A model generated the notes under the pieces. The model did not search any database and was not told where the DNA came from. It saw only the letters and a list, made by a program, of their open reading frames with translations. Shown one piece after another: positions 37,401-49,800 of a stretch of 64,000 nucleotides of DNA. The translations under genes were made by a program, and so were the position numbers. Position 1 is the stretch's first letter. Each line of letters starts with the position of its first letter. Source of the stretch: Certhia americana (lineage: Eukaryota > Chordata > Aves > Passeriformes > Certhiidae); the NCBI GenBank assembly GCA_018697195.1, contig CM031879.1, positions 46,026,048 to 46,090,047 of the forward strand. The letters are read 5' to 3'.

Positions 37401-38099
37401 TATTGTCATCTATACGTCAAGCTCTAAAACACAGTGTTACATAAAACACAGCATTGCACAAGTGCAGCTCTTGGATTCTGGGTTAGAATGTCCCTATGTT
37501 TTTGGTGATGCTCTTGAAATTAGAAGAATTGAAGTCAGAATTCTCCTTTTGATGTACAAATTTTGTAGATTCATTAAACAACAATTCCGTTTAAAAGAGT
37601 GCTGCTGAGGAAATCAAAGTATATGTGTATTTGTTATACAAAAGGAATATTTAAGTTTGAATTTTGGAATCTTACAAGTTGTAAATTCCCAGAAGCTGCT
37701 GGTGTGGTATATATGGTGTTCAGAGCAAGGAACATGGGGTATATAACGGTGTAACAGAAAATTTTTCTTTTTAATTGGTTGCAAACTTGATTTTTACTTT
37801 AGTAAAAGGTGTCGGTGAAGAAAAGCTTCATTGTAATGAGTAGTTAGTTTGTAATGAATTTGTTTTCCCATGTTCATGTGTTTGTTTTTAAAGAAATATC
37901 TTTTGGGCATTTGAACTTCAAGTGTATTTTAATTTCGTTTTCTAAATCACCGTACCATACTATCAGAGACAGTCAGTGGAACTGTCTCCTATGTGGCATT
38001 TTCCCTTCCTTGTACTGTAGGTTATGCTACTACAAGGACACAAGGAAAAGATGGTGTATTTTACCATTTTTAAGTTAGAAATGCAGACTATAATGCTGA
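34441..38099. other. Probable intron, AT-rich
   Basis: No gene seen. A 9-bp inverted repeat (attaataat / attattaat) occurs near 34777-34799. A small hairpin (taacacac / gtgtgtta) lies near 37125-37160. The 124-codon frame at 37234-37608 has no domain. Confidence 0.55.
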
Positions 38100-38180
38100 T
38101 GAGTGCATCAGGCAACTACAGCTGGCATGATTAATCAATCCTGAAATAACTAGCTACAGCTGGCAGCAGGCATGCACAGT
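38100..38180 (+). promoter_or_regulatory. Possible enhancer-like segment with repeated E-box
   Basis: ctacagctggca occurs twice, at 38116-38127 and 38154-38165, each holding the E-box CAGCTG. Between them is atgattaatcaat, which resembles paired homeodomain sites. The arrangement could be a conserved enhancer. I cannot measure conservation here. Confidence 0.25.
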
Positions 38181-39519
38181 TACATAAGTCTAGACCTTTT
38201 CATAATTGAAGTAGTTAGGGGGCATGTTCTTTTACGTTTTCAGGGGAGTGCCTTACTATATTTGGCTAATTTGAATCACAAAGCCTATTTTTTGTTAGAA
38301 GGCTAGGTATAATTCAACAAAAACTTCCTTTAGAATTGCCCCATGGACTCTTGGGAGTATTTTGGTTTAAAATACACAAATCTGGATTTTGTAGAAGAGA
38401 AGTGAGGCAGATACAGAGGAGCTCTCTCCAGAACTGATCCAGTGTTGCCTCTATGAGAGCGCTTGATTGGTGGTAATAAACAGATAGTAGAGCAAAACCT
38501 GTATTGGATTTAATTTTGTGTTAAACTTGTGTCTTTCGTTGACAACCCCTTTCTCCCTGCCATAGGTTCTCAAACCAATTCTTCAGGAACTGTTCTAAGA
38601 TTGCATCAAAATTCTTTTAAGTGATTCTAGATACTGCCCTTCTTTGAAAAACTTCAGACAACAAGCTGCATTGCAGTCATAAAGAATTAGATTGCACTGA
38701 AGTTCTGGAATGTTCTTGGGGGTTTTGCCAGCTTTCATATAAAGTGAACTTCCTTTTTTCTTCCCCAAGTAAAATTTCTATTGGGCAACTAATATTACAG
38801 AATATTTCACAGCAGATGGAGCAGAACAAAGCTACAGACTAATTTCTTAAGTGTTTCGGTGTTTTTTTAAGAGGCATAGCAGTCAGACTGCTCTTTGAAA
38901 ATATTCCCTAATGTTTGTCAGCTCTGTGCGTGATTTGGCTTTGTATCATGACTGTTAATATGTGACGTGGATTCTGAACTGCCTTGGAGTTGTGAGAGAT
39001 TTGAAATATGCACTACACACCCTGGATCACAGGCCTAGCAGGGCTGCTTCTCCCTGGTTTTTTGGCTTATATAGAGTTTCTCTTTACCAGCAGTGCTAGG
39101 AAGCTGCAGTGCTTGCAGCTGTGCATTAACCACTTCCTGCCTGTCAAAGAAACCACTCCTCTGCTCACACCCGCCCGCCCATCCCACCTGTGCAGTTTGT
39201 TGCAATGTGGTAAAGAGGGAGGTGCTTTACTGTATAAATGTTTTACCTCCTGCTGAGTTGTAACTGATTGGCTTGTCTTGAGTGAGCACTGCAGCCATTT
39301 TATTTTCAGAATAGCTGAGAGAGAACAGTTCCAGAATGGCTGAAAAAGTGCTCTTCAGTGTGTGCAAATAAGCAGAGCTGTTAGCATCACATGCTCCAGA
39401 CGTTAGAGGTGAGCACCAGCTCTACTTTGTTGAGAGGCAATTTAAAGCCTTAGTTAGACATAGTTAACTAATTCTAAGCTATATGAAATACGCTGAAATG
39501 CTGTTGTCCTTCTTTTGTT
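38181..39519. other. Probable intron with a mild GC rise near 39.0-39.3 kb
   Basis: No gene. From about 39000 to 39330 the DNA is less AT-rich and has gtataaat, an inverted CCAAT (ctgattggctt) and a cagaatggctg start context, but too few CpGs to call an island. Confidence 0.4.
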
Positions 39520-39662
39520 GGGGGGGTGGGTGGGTGGTGGTGTTGTCAATTTTAGTGGGTTTGGATTTTTTTGTTTTTTGTTTGTGGTTTGGTTTCTGGA
39601 GTTTGGTTTTGCTTTGGGAGGGGTTTGCTGGGGTTTTGGGGATTTTTTTGTTTGTTTGTTTT
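39520..39662 (+). repeat. GT-rich low complexity with G-quadruplex motif
   Basis: The plus strand is almost only G and T for over 140 bp. It starts with g7-t-ggg-t-ggg-t-gg-t-gg (39520-39540), a good G-quadruplex motif, and ends in a (TTTG) run. Frames of 78-88 codons on both strands here are low-complexity. Confidence 0.85.
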
Positions 39663-42600
39663 GCCTTCACTTTTGCACTGAAATACTTCACAGACCTCTG
39701 TCTTGTCTCAGTTACAGGATAGATCAGGTGGGACAGGCAGGTCAAATATAATATCTGTCTTGCTAATCATACTGCTTTGTTTTGGCTTACCTTCTTAGCA
39801 GGCCAGAAGAGCTCTCATTCTGTGCTGTCCCTTTCTCAAATGCTTGCCTCATACTTGAACTGAAAAATGAAATCAACTCTTTACAAACTTCACTGAGTTT
39901 CTGTTACCGAGTGATTACATTTGATTAACATATTTCCAAAATATAACTTTTCCAATGGTAGATAATTAAATGTCTATATAAATACACTAGATAAATAGTG
40001 ATTATATAAATGTTAACTGTTTTTCAGTTAGCACTTACTTACTACTCAAGAGTAACACTACAATTTTACGGAATTACTACAAATGAGAAGATAGAAATTT
40101 TGAGGTTTATCATTATTTCTTTTGTATAACTTATTTAAAATCTGAGTTTCAAAGTGCAAGTGGTTTCACATTGGCCACATGTATTCTGCTGTGTGGTACT
40201 GGTTGGTGACCTTGCTGTCATCCTTTAGTTCACAGTGGCCTTTTTTGATTGGGTAAGTTAGTTAAGATCCTGGGAACATTTGGGTATTTTAAAATGTCTG
40301 AAAATTCAAATCACGAATTCTAATTTAACACCTTTATCTTGATTAAAATGTGAAGTTTTGTCATACATTTACTTCATCTAATGAATGTAGATTAATAATG
40401 TGGTGCAACAATAATCTTTCTGGTTTTCTGCAAGGTACTGAGTTATCCTTACCCCAATCTTATATATGGTCACTGAGGTTTTTGTTTGTGTGCTTTTTAG
40501 TCAGTAATTGTTCATTAGTTCCAGATGTTAGAAACTTATATTGTTCACAGGAAGCAGAAACATTTCATTCTTTGAGATCACCAAACTCCTACTTTACAAT
40601 CTCTGAAGGGGATGAAATTTTATGTCTGAAACATACTTTACCATACACATCCTGTGGTGGTTTGTTGGGTTTTTGATTGGTTGGTGATTTTTAAAGAAAG
40701 CAGTAGTTATATAAATATTACCCAGTGCTACCCATTTTGTTGATTAAAGATTTCTCTGTTAAACTCTGCTTTAATGGGAGCATGAAAAACAGAGTATTTT
40801 GGATGATCACTACAAAAAGTTGGGGGTTTATATGTATTACATTAGAATAAAATACTGTGTTTTCAGATCGTGTCCTTTATATAGTCCTTATAGTGACTTT
40901 TTGTTGTCCATGGGTTTTTCTTCTGTGAGCTGAGTAAGCTTACTCCCACTTTACAAAGAAAAGATATGGAGCGATTGCCAGAGCTCAGAGAAAAGCTCTT
41001 GCCTCTGTGTTTCCCGTTCCTTTTTGGTTTTGGTTTCCTTTGCTTTTTAACAGGCCATTTTGAACACAGATCCGTTTTTGGAAGTGCTGAACAAAATGAT
41101 TGACTGGCCCAGCAGGGAGCTGTAGTGTTTTTTTTGTATGAATTGCATGGGTACTTTGGTTTGGTTTGGGGTTTTGCTGGTTGGTTTTCTTTTCTCTTTC
41201 CTAAAGTAGGTGTTGGAATGCTTAAAAGATGGTAGGTTTTGAAACCTGTTTTGCATATGGAATACATTCCCATTTTCAGAAATCCAAGTACATTGTGATG
41301 CTTTTTTTTAATAGTAATAGTAGTAGCTGAAAGCATAATCTCTTCTTTCTTCACTCCCATGATGCTAATAGTTTGTGTCTTAATAATCAAAAAGAAAATG
41401 AAAACCACCAATTTGTGTGCAAAGGAACAGGGTACTTGAGTGGATGCTAAAACACCCCCCTTCCCCCCACCACTTTTATTAAATACATAAATTAGATATT
41501 CATGCTTTGAATTAGAAATTGATGTGCATAATGAAGTAATAACTTGAACTGAATTGATTGCTATACAGTCTTAATGCAAGATGTGTTGTCAGACTGCAGT
41601 CAGTATTCTTGTGTCTCTGCATTGTAGAAAAATTAGCTTTACACTGCTGATAGGTAAACTTGAAGGATAGACTATCAGGAGTTAAATAAATTTCTAATAG
41701 GGTGGTAGCGCGTCAAATCTACATGACTTTCCAAGAGAAATATAGTTTCCAAAAGAAAACCAGTAGTTTACTCTGAAGAAGTGTATAGATTCCCCCTTTT
41801 TTTTTTTGTTTTCCCTTGCAAATGATGCACTTTGAAAGAAGAATTTTCTCGTAATGACTTTATTTTTCCATTTGTGCACCAAGTTATTTGGATAGTTTTT
41901 CATGACTAAATCATACTTCCTTGGAATCATTCTAACATGGCTTGATTATTTATGTTCCTCTTAAAATTCTGAATTGTTTCAATTTGCACAGCTGCATCTT
42001 CTATTTTGGTAGAAATTTCAGGAGCAAATAATTTCAGGCAGGATTTGAAATGGACTGGAACAGACTGTTGAATGAATGCAGTACTATTTAATATATGGAA
42101 ATCACTGTAAAACAGCTGATTTGTTTGGTTCTCTAGATGGAAGTAAATGGTTACCAAGTTCTTAGAACTGGTTGGAATCTTAATTGTTATTCAGCAGTTG
42201 AATTGAACCTTCATTTTTTAGGTAAAATTAAGCAGATGTTTTAAAACATGTACTGTCTTTGAAGGAATTATTAGTAAGCCGATTTTTTTATTGTCTTACA
42301 TCATCTTGATTTTCAGGTTGGGATCAGTCAGGTGTTTAGTAATTAACAAAATTCTTCATGTAAATTGAAATGAGCGAAATGTGGAAATTCTGAAGTTGAT
42401 GAAAATACTCATGCTGAAGATTTTCCATTTCTAGAAGAAAAGTAATGTAACATATTAGACTGTTACAGCCTGGAACTTAGCTGGTTTAGACACCTTCTCA
42501 CCCCTTTTCTACAACAGAAAAGCGGATAGAAATATTTTCAGTCCTCCCTCCCCCCCTTCCTGTTCTTTTAGCTGATTCAGGCTTCTGCTGTAAAATACCT

Positions 42601-43489
42601 TCAAATAAACCACAGCAGCTAAGATAATGATTTTTTTTTTTTTTTTCAGTTTTCCACTTCAGAAATGTACATAATTTTCTGTATCTTTCAAACACTAACG
42701 TGAGAAAATTTTGGGAACTACTGAAGTTTTAGCTGACTCTTACATAAACAGTAATTTCATCCGTTTTGTTTTGGAGAAGGAAAGTCGGGGAGAAAGGGGT
42801 GTTTTGGACTTCTGTGTATGAAGGCTCAGGGCCTTTCATTTTCATTTGCTCTGTGTTGGGTGTTTTTTGTTTGTTTAAGGTTTGTTGTTGTTCTGTTTTG
42901 GTTCGGGTTTTTTAGGTCAAGGTACTAATGACAGATTTCATCATGGTTGGATTTATGGCATTTTTTCCCTTCTAATTTAGGCAAACTTTGTCAGTTAAAT
43001 GCTTCAATATTTAAAATTGTCTGGATTGGGGAAATAATTTTCTGTAACTTTTTTTCTCTACCTGTTTTGAGAGAACTGAACCAATATTTTAAGATGTTGT
43101 CTCTGATTAGTACCTATTGAACCCATACAGTTAATAATAGTTATTTTGAACACAGCTTGTCTTACTACTTTTGACTGCAACATCTGCTCTTTAAGGTCAC
43201 TTCTTACAGGGGAGTAGGAAGTTGTTTACATGTTGGAGGAAGAGGACTGGCTCAGAATAAGAGCTTTTAGGTGTTTCCACTGACACGGGAGAAACGTGGA
43301 AAAGGCAGGCAGACATTTTGGCTTTTTCTATAGAGGCAGTCACCGCAGAATGATGATTGAGTACATTACGGTCTGTCTCAGAGTGTCCTATAAAAACATA
43401 TAAACTACAAAACAAACCATGCTCCCCACCCAAGGGGGGGAAAAAAAAAAAAGCCCAAGCTGGAAACAAAAAAAATTCCGCCCAAATCG
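39663..43489. other. Gene-free AT-rich DNA
   Basis: I recognised no gene. Several TTTGG-rich patches occur (for example near 41020-41190 and 42860-42910). The 182-codon minus-strand frame at 40863-41411 is Lys/Ser/Thr-rich antisense of such a patch and shows no domain. A T16 run lies at 42631-42646. Confidence 0.55.
43434..43452 (+). repeat. G7A12 homopolymer junction
   Basis: Seven G are followed directly by twelve A. It is a mutable simple sequence next to the weak island. Confidence 0.9.
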
Positions 43490-43850
43490 TGTACTTTGGA
43501 GGCTGCTGAAGGGTCCCTGTACTTTATTTGGGGTCGGTTGCCAGCCCTGTGTGTGGCAGCTGTCTGGGGCTCAGCCCTACCCAAGGCAGCCCCTCTGCCC
43601 TGTGGAAGCGAGTTGGTGCGTTTCTAACTCCTAAAGCAATGGCTCCTCCTCTCTGTGAAAACGTTTTGTGTTTGAAACTGAGCTGTGTCATAGCCAGAGG
43701 GTGCGGGTGACTGCCAGAACGTTCTGGAAGCTGGGTGGTGCTTCCCGCAGACTGCAGATGCAGAGCTCGCCCGCGGGGGCTGCCGGCAAGTTCTGGCGTG
43801 GAGTTCCCATACCGGACTGGAGCCCGGAACGGAAAATGCTCCAAGGCTCT
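43490..43850. promoter_or_regulatory. Weak CpG island with heat-shock element
   Basis: A modest rise in GC and CpG occurs, with gctcgcccgcggggg and cggaacgg blocks. A perfect three-unit HSE lies at 43717-43729. Open frames here (up to 106 codons) have no domain. It may be a minor promoter or enhancer. Confidence 0.4.
43717..43729. promoter_or_regulatory. Perfect three-unit heat-shock element
   Basis: gaacgttctggaa has the exact GAAnnTTCnnGAA pattern bound by HSF trimers. It sits in a locally CpG-rich segment. Confidence 0.6.
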
Positions 43851-43952
43851 TATTTTTGCAGTGCGAGTTTAAATGTGTTAAGAACCATACTATATTCAGC
43901 TGGGAGGACGGCAGGGATGTGGCTGTATTTGGGAAATCTAAGGGGGATTTAA

Positions 43953-43973
43953 TTTTTTTTTTTTTTTTTTTTT
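43953..43973 (+). repeat. T21 homopolymer
   Basis: Twenty-one uninterrupted T lie at the right edge of the weak island. This could be the inverted poly-A tail of an unrecognised insertion. Confidence 0.95.
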
Positions 43974-44767
43974 AAAGCAGCCCTTTCTTTTTAAACTCAG
44001 AAGCTGTTAATCCGATGATTCATTCTGCAAATGACAACAGAATCACTGAAAGATGTATCCTGCATGCACTTAGATGTGCTAGCATACATAAATCAGTCTG
44101 AAAGTAAGGCAAGTCAAAAGATAAAGGTAACATAAAAGGGATGTTACTGATTGTCGCTTTAATGTGACAGGCATTGTGGAAAAATAATTAGCTTTCCCTT
44201 ACAAATCACTTTAGCGTTTTGGATATAAAAGGTGAGGATAAATTATAACAACAAATGAGGAGTAATGCATTGCTAAATATTTTCAAACACAGAAATAGTA
44301 TCTTTCTGACATCACAGATGAGCATATTGTGTTATGCTCAAATAACCTAGAACCACCATACATGAGCAAATTATGCTTTCAGCAGAAAATGGGACATACA
44401 ATTCTATATATAGCCTTGACACTGTTGGCATTCTAGAGAAGAATAATGCAGCAAACTAGAAGAGGCCAGGGGTGTAAAGCAGGTTCTTCATTGCTCCTGA
44501 GATGCTCTGCCATGTTCAGATCAATAAGCATCTCTGTCTCCATTACTTTCCTTTTTCACTAAATGGTGTCAGGCTGCAACTACAGCTGCCTAATTGCTAA
44601 ACATGTAGCTAGCCCAAACTTGATTTTATTTAAGATTTCACAAACCTGTGTTTATAGCTAGTATAAAAAACTGTGTACTTATTTGCATCGGTTTTTTCAC
44701 TCCCTAAGAGTTCTTGCAAGGCAGCAAGTGAGGGGGGGAGAGGTATTGGCGAACATGACACACATGT

Positions 44768-44785
44768 ACACACACACACACACAC
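44768..44785 (+). repeat. (AC)9 microsatellite
   Basis: Nine AC units, preceded by an interrupted acacacatgt. Confidence 0.95.
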
Positions 44786-44810
44786 TTAAAGCCTGGCTTC
44801 TTTTTTTATG

Positions 44811-44833
44811 TTTTGGGGGGTTTTTCCCCAAAA
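44811..44833. repeat. Hairpin ttttgggg / ccccaaaa
   Basis: Perfect 8-bp arms enclose a 7-nt ggttttt loop. No transcription unit is evident that it would terminate. Confidence 0.5.
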
Positions 44834-46099
44834 AAAAGTACAGTGAGTTTTAGAGTAAACATTTGTCAAATGTAACTTATTCATTTATTTAATTGGACTT
44901 TGACTGGAAGGAAAAAGCTAAGAATTTTAAAATCAGGTATCAAAAGTCAAAGTGAGGCTGAAATCTAATCTTCTGCCACTACCTGTCACTGTACCTTTGA
45001 GGTACTTGAAAAGATAATTCTGGTTGAGAGATTGGTTTTTTTTTTCCTCCTACACCTAACTAATTAAGAAAAATTAAATGTGAAATAGAGACAACAAATT
45101 AAATGGCCAGACACGTTACTTGTCAGTATTAGGTAAAAAATTAATTTGTCATACTTGGAACTAATAATTTATTTCTTGTTGGAAATCTGCAAAATACAGG
45201 AAATATTAGGTTAAGAACACCTGGTTGCTGAGCATAATGCAATTTTTCTGGTGTTACTTCTATTATTAGACAACCACTGTGAACAGTGTATGTAGCATCC
45301 CACTTGAAACAGGCTACAAGGTGAAATTTCTTTTGCAGACACTTGTCAGTTTTCATTTATATGAACAATGAGGGCAGCACTTGACTTCTGACACAGATCT
45401 GGATTATTAGTAAGCAAATACCTAGAAAGGTATATTCTAGAACCCATGGGGAGGGGCAAGGCTTTGCTCAGCAATATCCTGCTGCAATTTAATCTTGAAA
45501 TCAGGCCCCTTTATATAAATTTTTACTGGCGCCAGCTAGCTGTAACTGCAGTCTGGCTCTGTGTCGGCAGCAGCTAACATGTGTCATGGACTTCTCCTTC
45601 ACACGGGCTGCAGGAACACTCTGGTTTCCGGACAGAAAAAGCAGCACTGATGAATGTGAAAAGATGTGCAAAGGAATCTAGGTGTAATTAGATTGCTAAT
45701 ACGTGAAAATACTGAGGAAATTTCAGCTTTCTTGGTGCTTTTCAGTGTGCTGTCTTGTGCTGTGCTGTAATAAATCTATGCTTGTTGGTACTACTGTGTG
45801 GTATGTGGGAGGTACTTCACTGCACATAGTTGCTGCAGCACTAATAGTTGGCAGCACAGGAGGCAGTACAAAGAGTACAACTGGAGGCACTTGCAGTTGC
45901 AACAGTTTCCTTAGAGGCTGTGGCATGCTTAGTGAGCTGCAGGGGCACTCTGACGCATACAGCTACTATGTAGAGAAGTAGGAATTCCAGCAGGCTTTAA
46001 GGAACAGATGTAGGCTACTAGCTGAGGTAAAACGGCATAGCTTAGGCTGGCTAAAAAACAGTACTTGTGCTGCTGGGTAAACAAAACAAGGTCTTAGTA

Positions 46100-46216
46100 T
46101 CAAGATGGCCGACCTGGAAGTCTGCTTGTAGCTCATAATAATTATGCAAATGAGCTGCACGTCAGTGGCTTACTCAGAGGAGGAAGCTCATTTTGCACGT
46201 GCCATCTTCTCATCAG
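46100..46216 (+). promoter_or_regulatory. Candidate minor promoter / first exon
   Basis: A YY1-type site aagatggcc (46102-46110) and its inverted copy gccatctt (46201-46208) flank an octamer atgcaaat (46144-46151) and an E-box cacgtg (46196-46201). A very good splice donor follows (atcag|gtaagag, GT at 46217). The atg within the first YY1 site opens a frame of only 8 codons. This looks like a short non-coding alternative first exon without a CpG island, but there is no direct evidence of transcription. Confidence 0.33.
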
Positions 46217-46524
46217 GTAAGAGAATCAACTCATCTTCTGCATTCATGTTTTAGAGGACTTTGAAGTTAATTTTTCATTTAGGTGCCATCCCCACCCCCA
46301 CTCTGGCACAATGCCTGGAATTAAATTTGAATGTAAGTGGCATTTTCTGGGAAACCCAAAAGTCATTTTTTCCGACTGTTGTTATATTGGGGTTGCTGGT
46401 TTTAGGGGGAGTGTTACCTAGAAATTACTGTAGACTGTGTTTACTTTAGTAAAACTAAGTAGTTTAAAAATATTCAAAATTTGAGTATGTAGTTTTTGTT
46501 GGTAATGTTTCTGCTTTTGTTTGA

Positions 46525-46803
46525 TTCAAACTCCTACTGTTTTGCTGGTGTGTTATTTTTGTCTCTATAGTGACACTAGTTGATGCACATGGAGGCTTAG
46601 CAATTGTGAGAGGTTACCCTGGAAGGGGTGCACAGTTGATGAAGTTGAATCCACCAGTTGTGTTTCAGCTTCATGGTATTATGAAGGATCTTCATTATCC
46701 TGGTTGTAGTTTGAATTTTCTTCTTGTTGAGATTACAAAGCAGTTAAAGCAATTAGATACTGAACTGTTGTCCATGTATCTTTTAGTATATATACTTTCT
46801 TAA
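46525..46803 (+). other. Unidentified open frame after an acceptor-like site
   Basis: The frame stays open for about 92 codons in AT-rich DNA. A good acceptor-like site (ttatttttgtctctatag) ends at 46570. The peptide after it reads TLVDAHGGLAIVRGYPGRG and later has a Lys/Leu/Glu-rich helix-like part. No family is recognised, no donor follows, and the frame ends in a stop at 46801-46803. If it is an exon it would be terminal. It could equally be chance or a decayed copy of a gene. Confidence 0.18.
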
Positions 46804-49800
46804 ATGCCTGTATGTACGTTTTTAAAAGCTGGTTTCTAGTTCTTGGGAACTAGATCAGAATACGGTGTTTTTATGATCTCCCTCGCCCCCCCACCCAGAA
46901 GACAATAACCTTGCCTTAGAGCAGGAAATTTTAACAGAATTTAAATATTGCTAATTACATAATATGCTCTATTGTGGTTATGCATGTAGTGCATGAAATG
47001 GCTGCATAGGGCAGATGTGCTAGTTCTGCACAAATACATTTGTGTTGTTTCTGTTTTACAAGTTGAAGTAATGACAGCATGGAAGACTGGAAAGGAGAGA
47101 TGGTAGAATGAAATTATTTGAAAGGATGGTCACTGGCCTAGAGAAAACAGATAATTTGAGATGCATGAGCAAGCCAACAAAACATGGCCACTTAAAGGCA
47201 GACATCAGCTCTAGGTAGAGATGTAGAACTGGAAGTAGACAGGCCGGTTTTGGTTGAACAAAAAATAAGATTAATTGAAGAGAGTGAAACTAAAGAGGTA
47301 GAAGGGCTAAGTAAGCAGATAAATTATTACAGCTTCCAATGGCAGTGATAGATACTGAAAGTATTGGAAGCATTCTGAAACGGCCTGGGAATTAAGGCCT
47401 ATAGAGCAAACAGTCTAGGAAGGAAAACCATAACTGTTTGATATGTGGAGAGGGGAATGGTAACAGAGAAAGGTAAACTTCTGCATCCATATGGCAGAGA
47501 AAAATGCTGCATGCATATGGGCCAAATGAGTGGCAGTTTGTAGTTAACTCACGCGCTTAAGATTTGATATGGACAGAATTTTGCTCGTCATTTAGAAGTT
47601 TGCTTATACACATGTCCAGACTACAGAAAGTACAAAGATGGGAGTGTGTGTGAGAGAGTACAAACACGTGTGTGTGTTAGTTTGGCCCAAAACCACTACA
47701 TGGTGTATGGTAGATTTCCCCAAATAAATTACACTAGAAATCACCTTCAATTACTATGAAGTTTTCCGTAAATGTCAAATTCCGCTAGAACCAGTCTTGC
47801 TTTCATTGCTATATGAAGGAAGCAATTTAGGGCCCCTCCCTCCTTTCTGTGACGTGTGAGGATGGAAGAGAAAAAAACTGCATTGAGTGGGACATTGAAA
47901 TTGTAAAAAACTGATTAAAATAAAATATTCCTGAGAGGAAAACCTTGACTGGTAAAGCAAACGATAACAAATGCGAGATTTGTTAAGAGAAATTATGAGA
48001 ATTCTAACAGTCATGTAGGTGGTGATGATAACAGAATCATAGTAAAAGAAAAAAGGTACATCACAGTAAATATTTTGGGGTTATTTTAGATAAAAGTGAG
48101 ATTATATTATAAGGTCATGTATGTAAATCAGGTTTTGAAACCTTGAAGTTACAAGGAAGATACTAAAGATTCTGTGATAGATGTTTCTTAGCAAAGGTTA
48201 TAAGAATTTCTTTGTAATCTGCATCCAGGAGTTTTTAAAGAATTGGCTGAGAATACTTTTCCGAGTTGTCCCTCTCAGTAACTCAACACGAAGTTGGAAT
48301 TGTGGAAGACCCTGAAGACTTTTCAAAAAGGTCTGGGGAAGAATAAATAATGGAGGATTAACAGTGTATCAGTAAATGCAAATGAATATTACTTCAAATA
48401 ATGTGGAGGTGATTTAATTGCTGAAACACTATTATAAAAAGCAAATCCTAATTTAAGTTGGTTTAGAACCAAGTTACAAGTTACTGTGAATACCCAGTAT
48501 TTGTAATGCACTTACTCCTTGATACAGTTACTCCTTGATACTCCTTAAGTAATTACTTCCCCATCCTAAACCCTGTATCAATAAAACATTAAATTGATTT
48601 TTAAATCTTTTGAAGGAGAGAGGGTAGCAGTCACACGCCAAGTAAAGTTTATGATTGGTGTTCTAAAATAATTACATTTTGTTAATTTGCAGAGGATGGA
48701 AAGATTGGCTTTTACGGACTCATTAGGATCATTTGCTTTGTGAGACCCAAACCCCATTTATTAGATTTATTAAAATAGATGCATTACCCTTGCACACCAA
48801 AATCAGATTTATACACCTATAGACCACCCAGCTTAAAACATATTTGTTTGACAGGACACTCTTTCCTGGAAATAAGTGGGGATCACACAGACAAAATAGG
48901 TAGTTCAACCCCAAAATAGACAGGTAATGCAGAGGGACTGAAATTCTGTAGCATACAGAAAAAGAGTAAGGAAGTCGTACTCTTCTATAAAGTTACTTTC
49001 CTGGATGATACTAAACTCTGATTATGTGAATTATGTGACAATACAGGTGGCATAATTGTCTGTATTAGTTTTGTACAATGTTGAAAAATTAGGAGAGATC
49101 TTGGCAAAAAGCACAAGAATCATTATCACCTGGTCATATTCACCTTAGGGATATGCAAATAAAATAGCTTTATGGTTACAAACATAAGCCTGGGAGGGGT
49201 GGTCATGCATAGATTCATCAGGAGAGTCTGTAGTTAGTATGAAAAATTATTAGGAAACAGTTCAACTATGCTATGTGCCAGCACATGAAGAAAGGATGTA
49301 TAATGATTCTTCACTCATTCAAAGAGAAATCTAGTCTTTGATTTTTTGGATGAGGTGAAGCTGCAGCCTGTCCTTTCCGGGAAGCAAGCAAGCATTTTGG
49401 CTTGCCAGCTCATCCGGCAAGAGACAGACTGTGGACAAGTGTTCCCTTTTGATGTTAAAGATTTCTGGGCAGAATCTTTCTGGATGTTGACTTACTGCAA
49501 AGCTTTTAACAGTCAAAATTAAAGATGCTTTCCTTTGTGGCTCTTACACATTTTATCAATGGAGGCATTATTAAGTATAATTCTTACTGTCTGCTTTTGG
49601 CATCTAACACTGGGTCACATTTGGGAAACTTCTAGGCAAGAAAAATTAATTTTCTTGTAAATGGTCATCCTGAGTAACTGTGCAGATGCATTTTTCTCCG
49701 TGTTTCTTTAGTGAAATCTGGGAAGGCAGGCAGTGTAAAATAGCTGTATAAATTCTTCATGTACTTCTGTGTTTCTGAAATTGTACTACTGGATTGTTGT

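Larger units (their letters stand above)
43974..46079. other. Gene-free DNA
   Basis: No gene. It contains an (AC)9 microsatellite at 44768-44785 and an 8-bp hairpin at 44811-44833. A 92-codon frame at 45703-45981 is Gly/Ser/Thr-rich with no domain. Confidence 0.55.

Noticed and set aside
40863..41411. 182-codon minus-strand frame
   Set aside because: It is complementary to a TTTGG-rich low-complexity patch, rich in Lys, Ser and Thr, with no domain or splice support.
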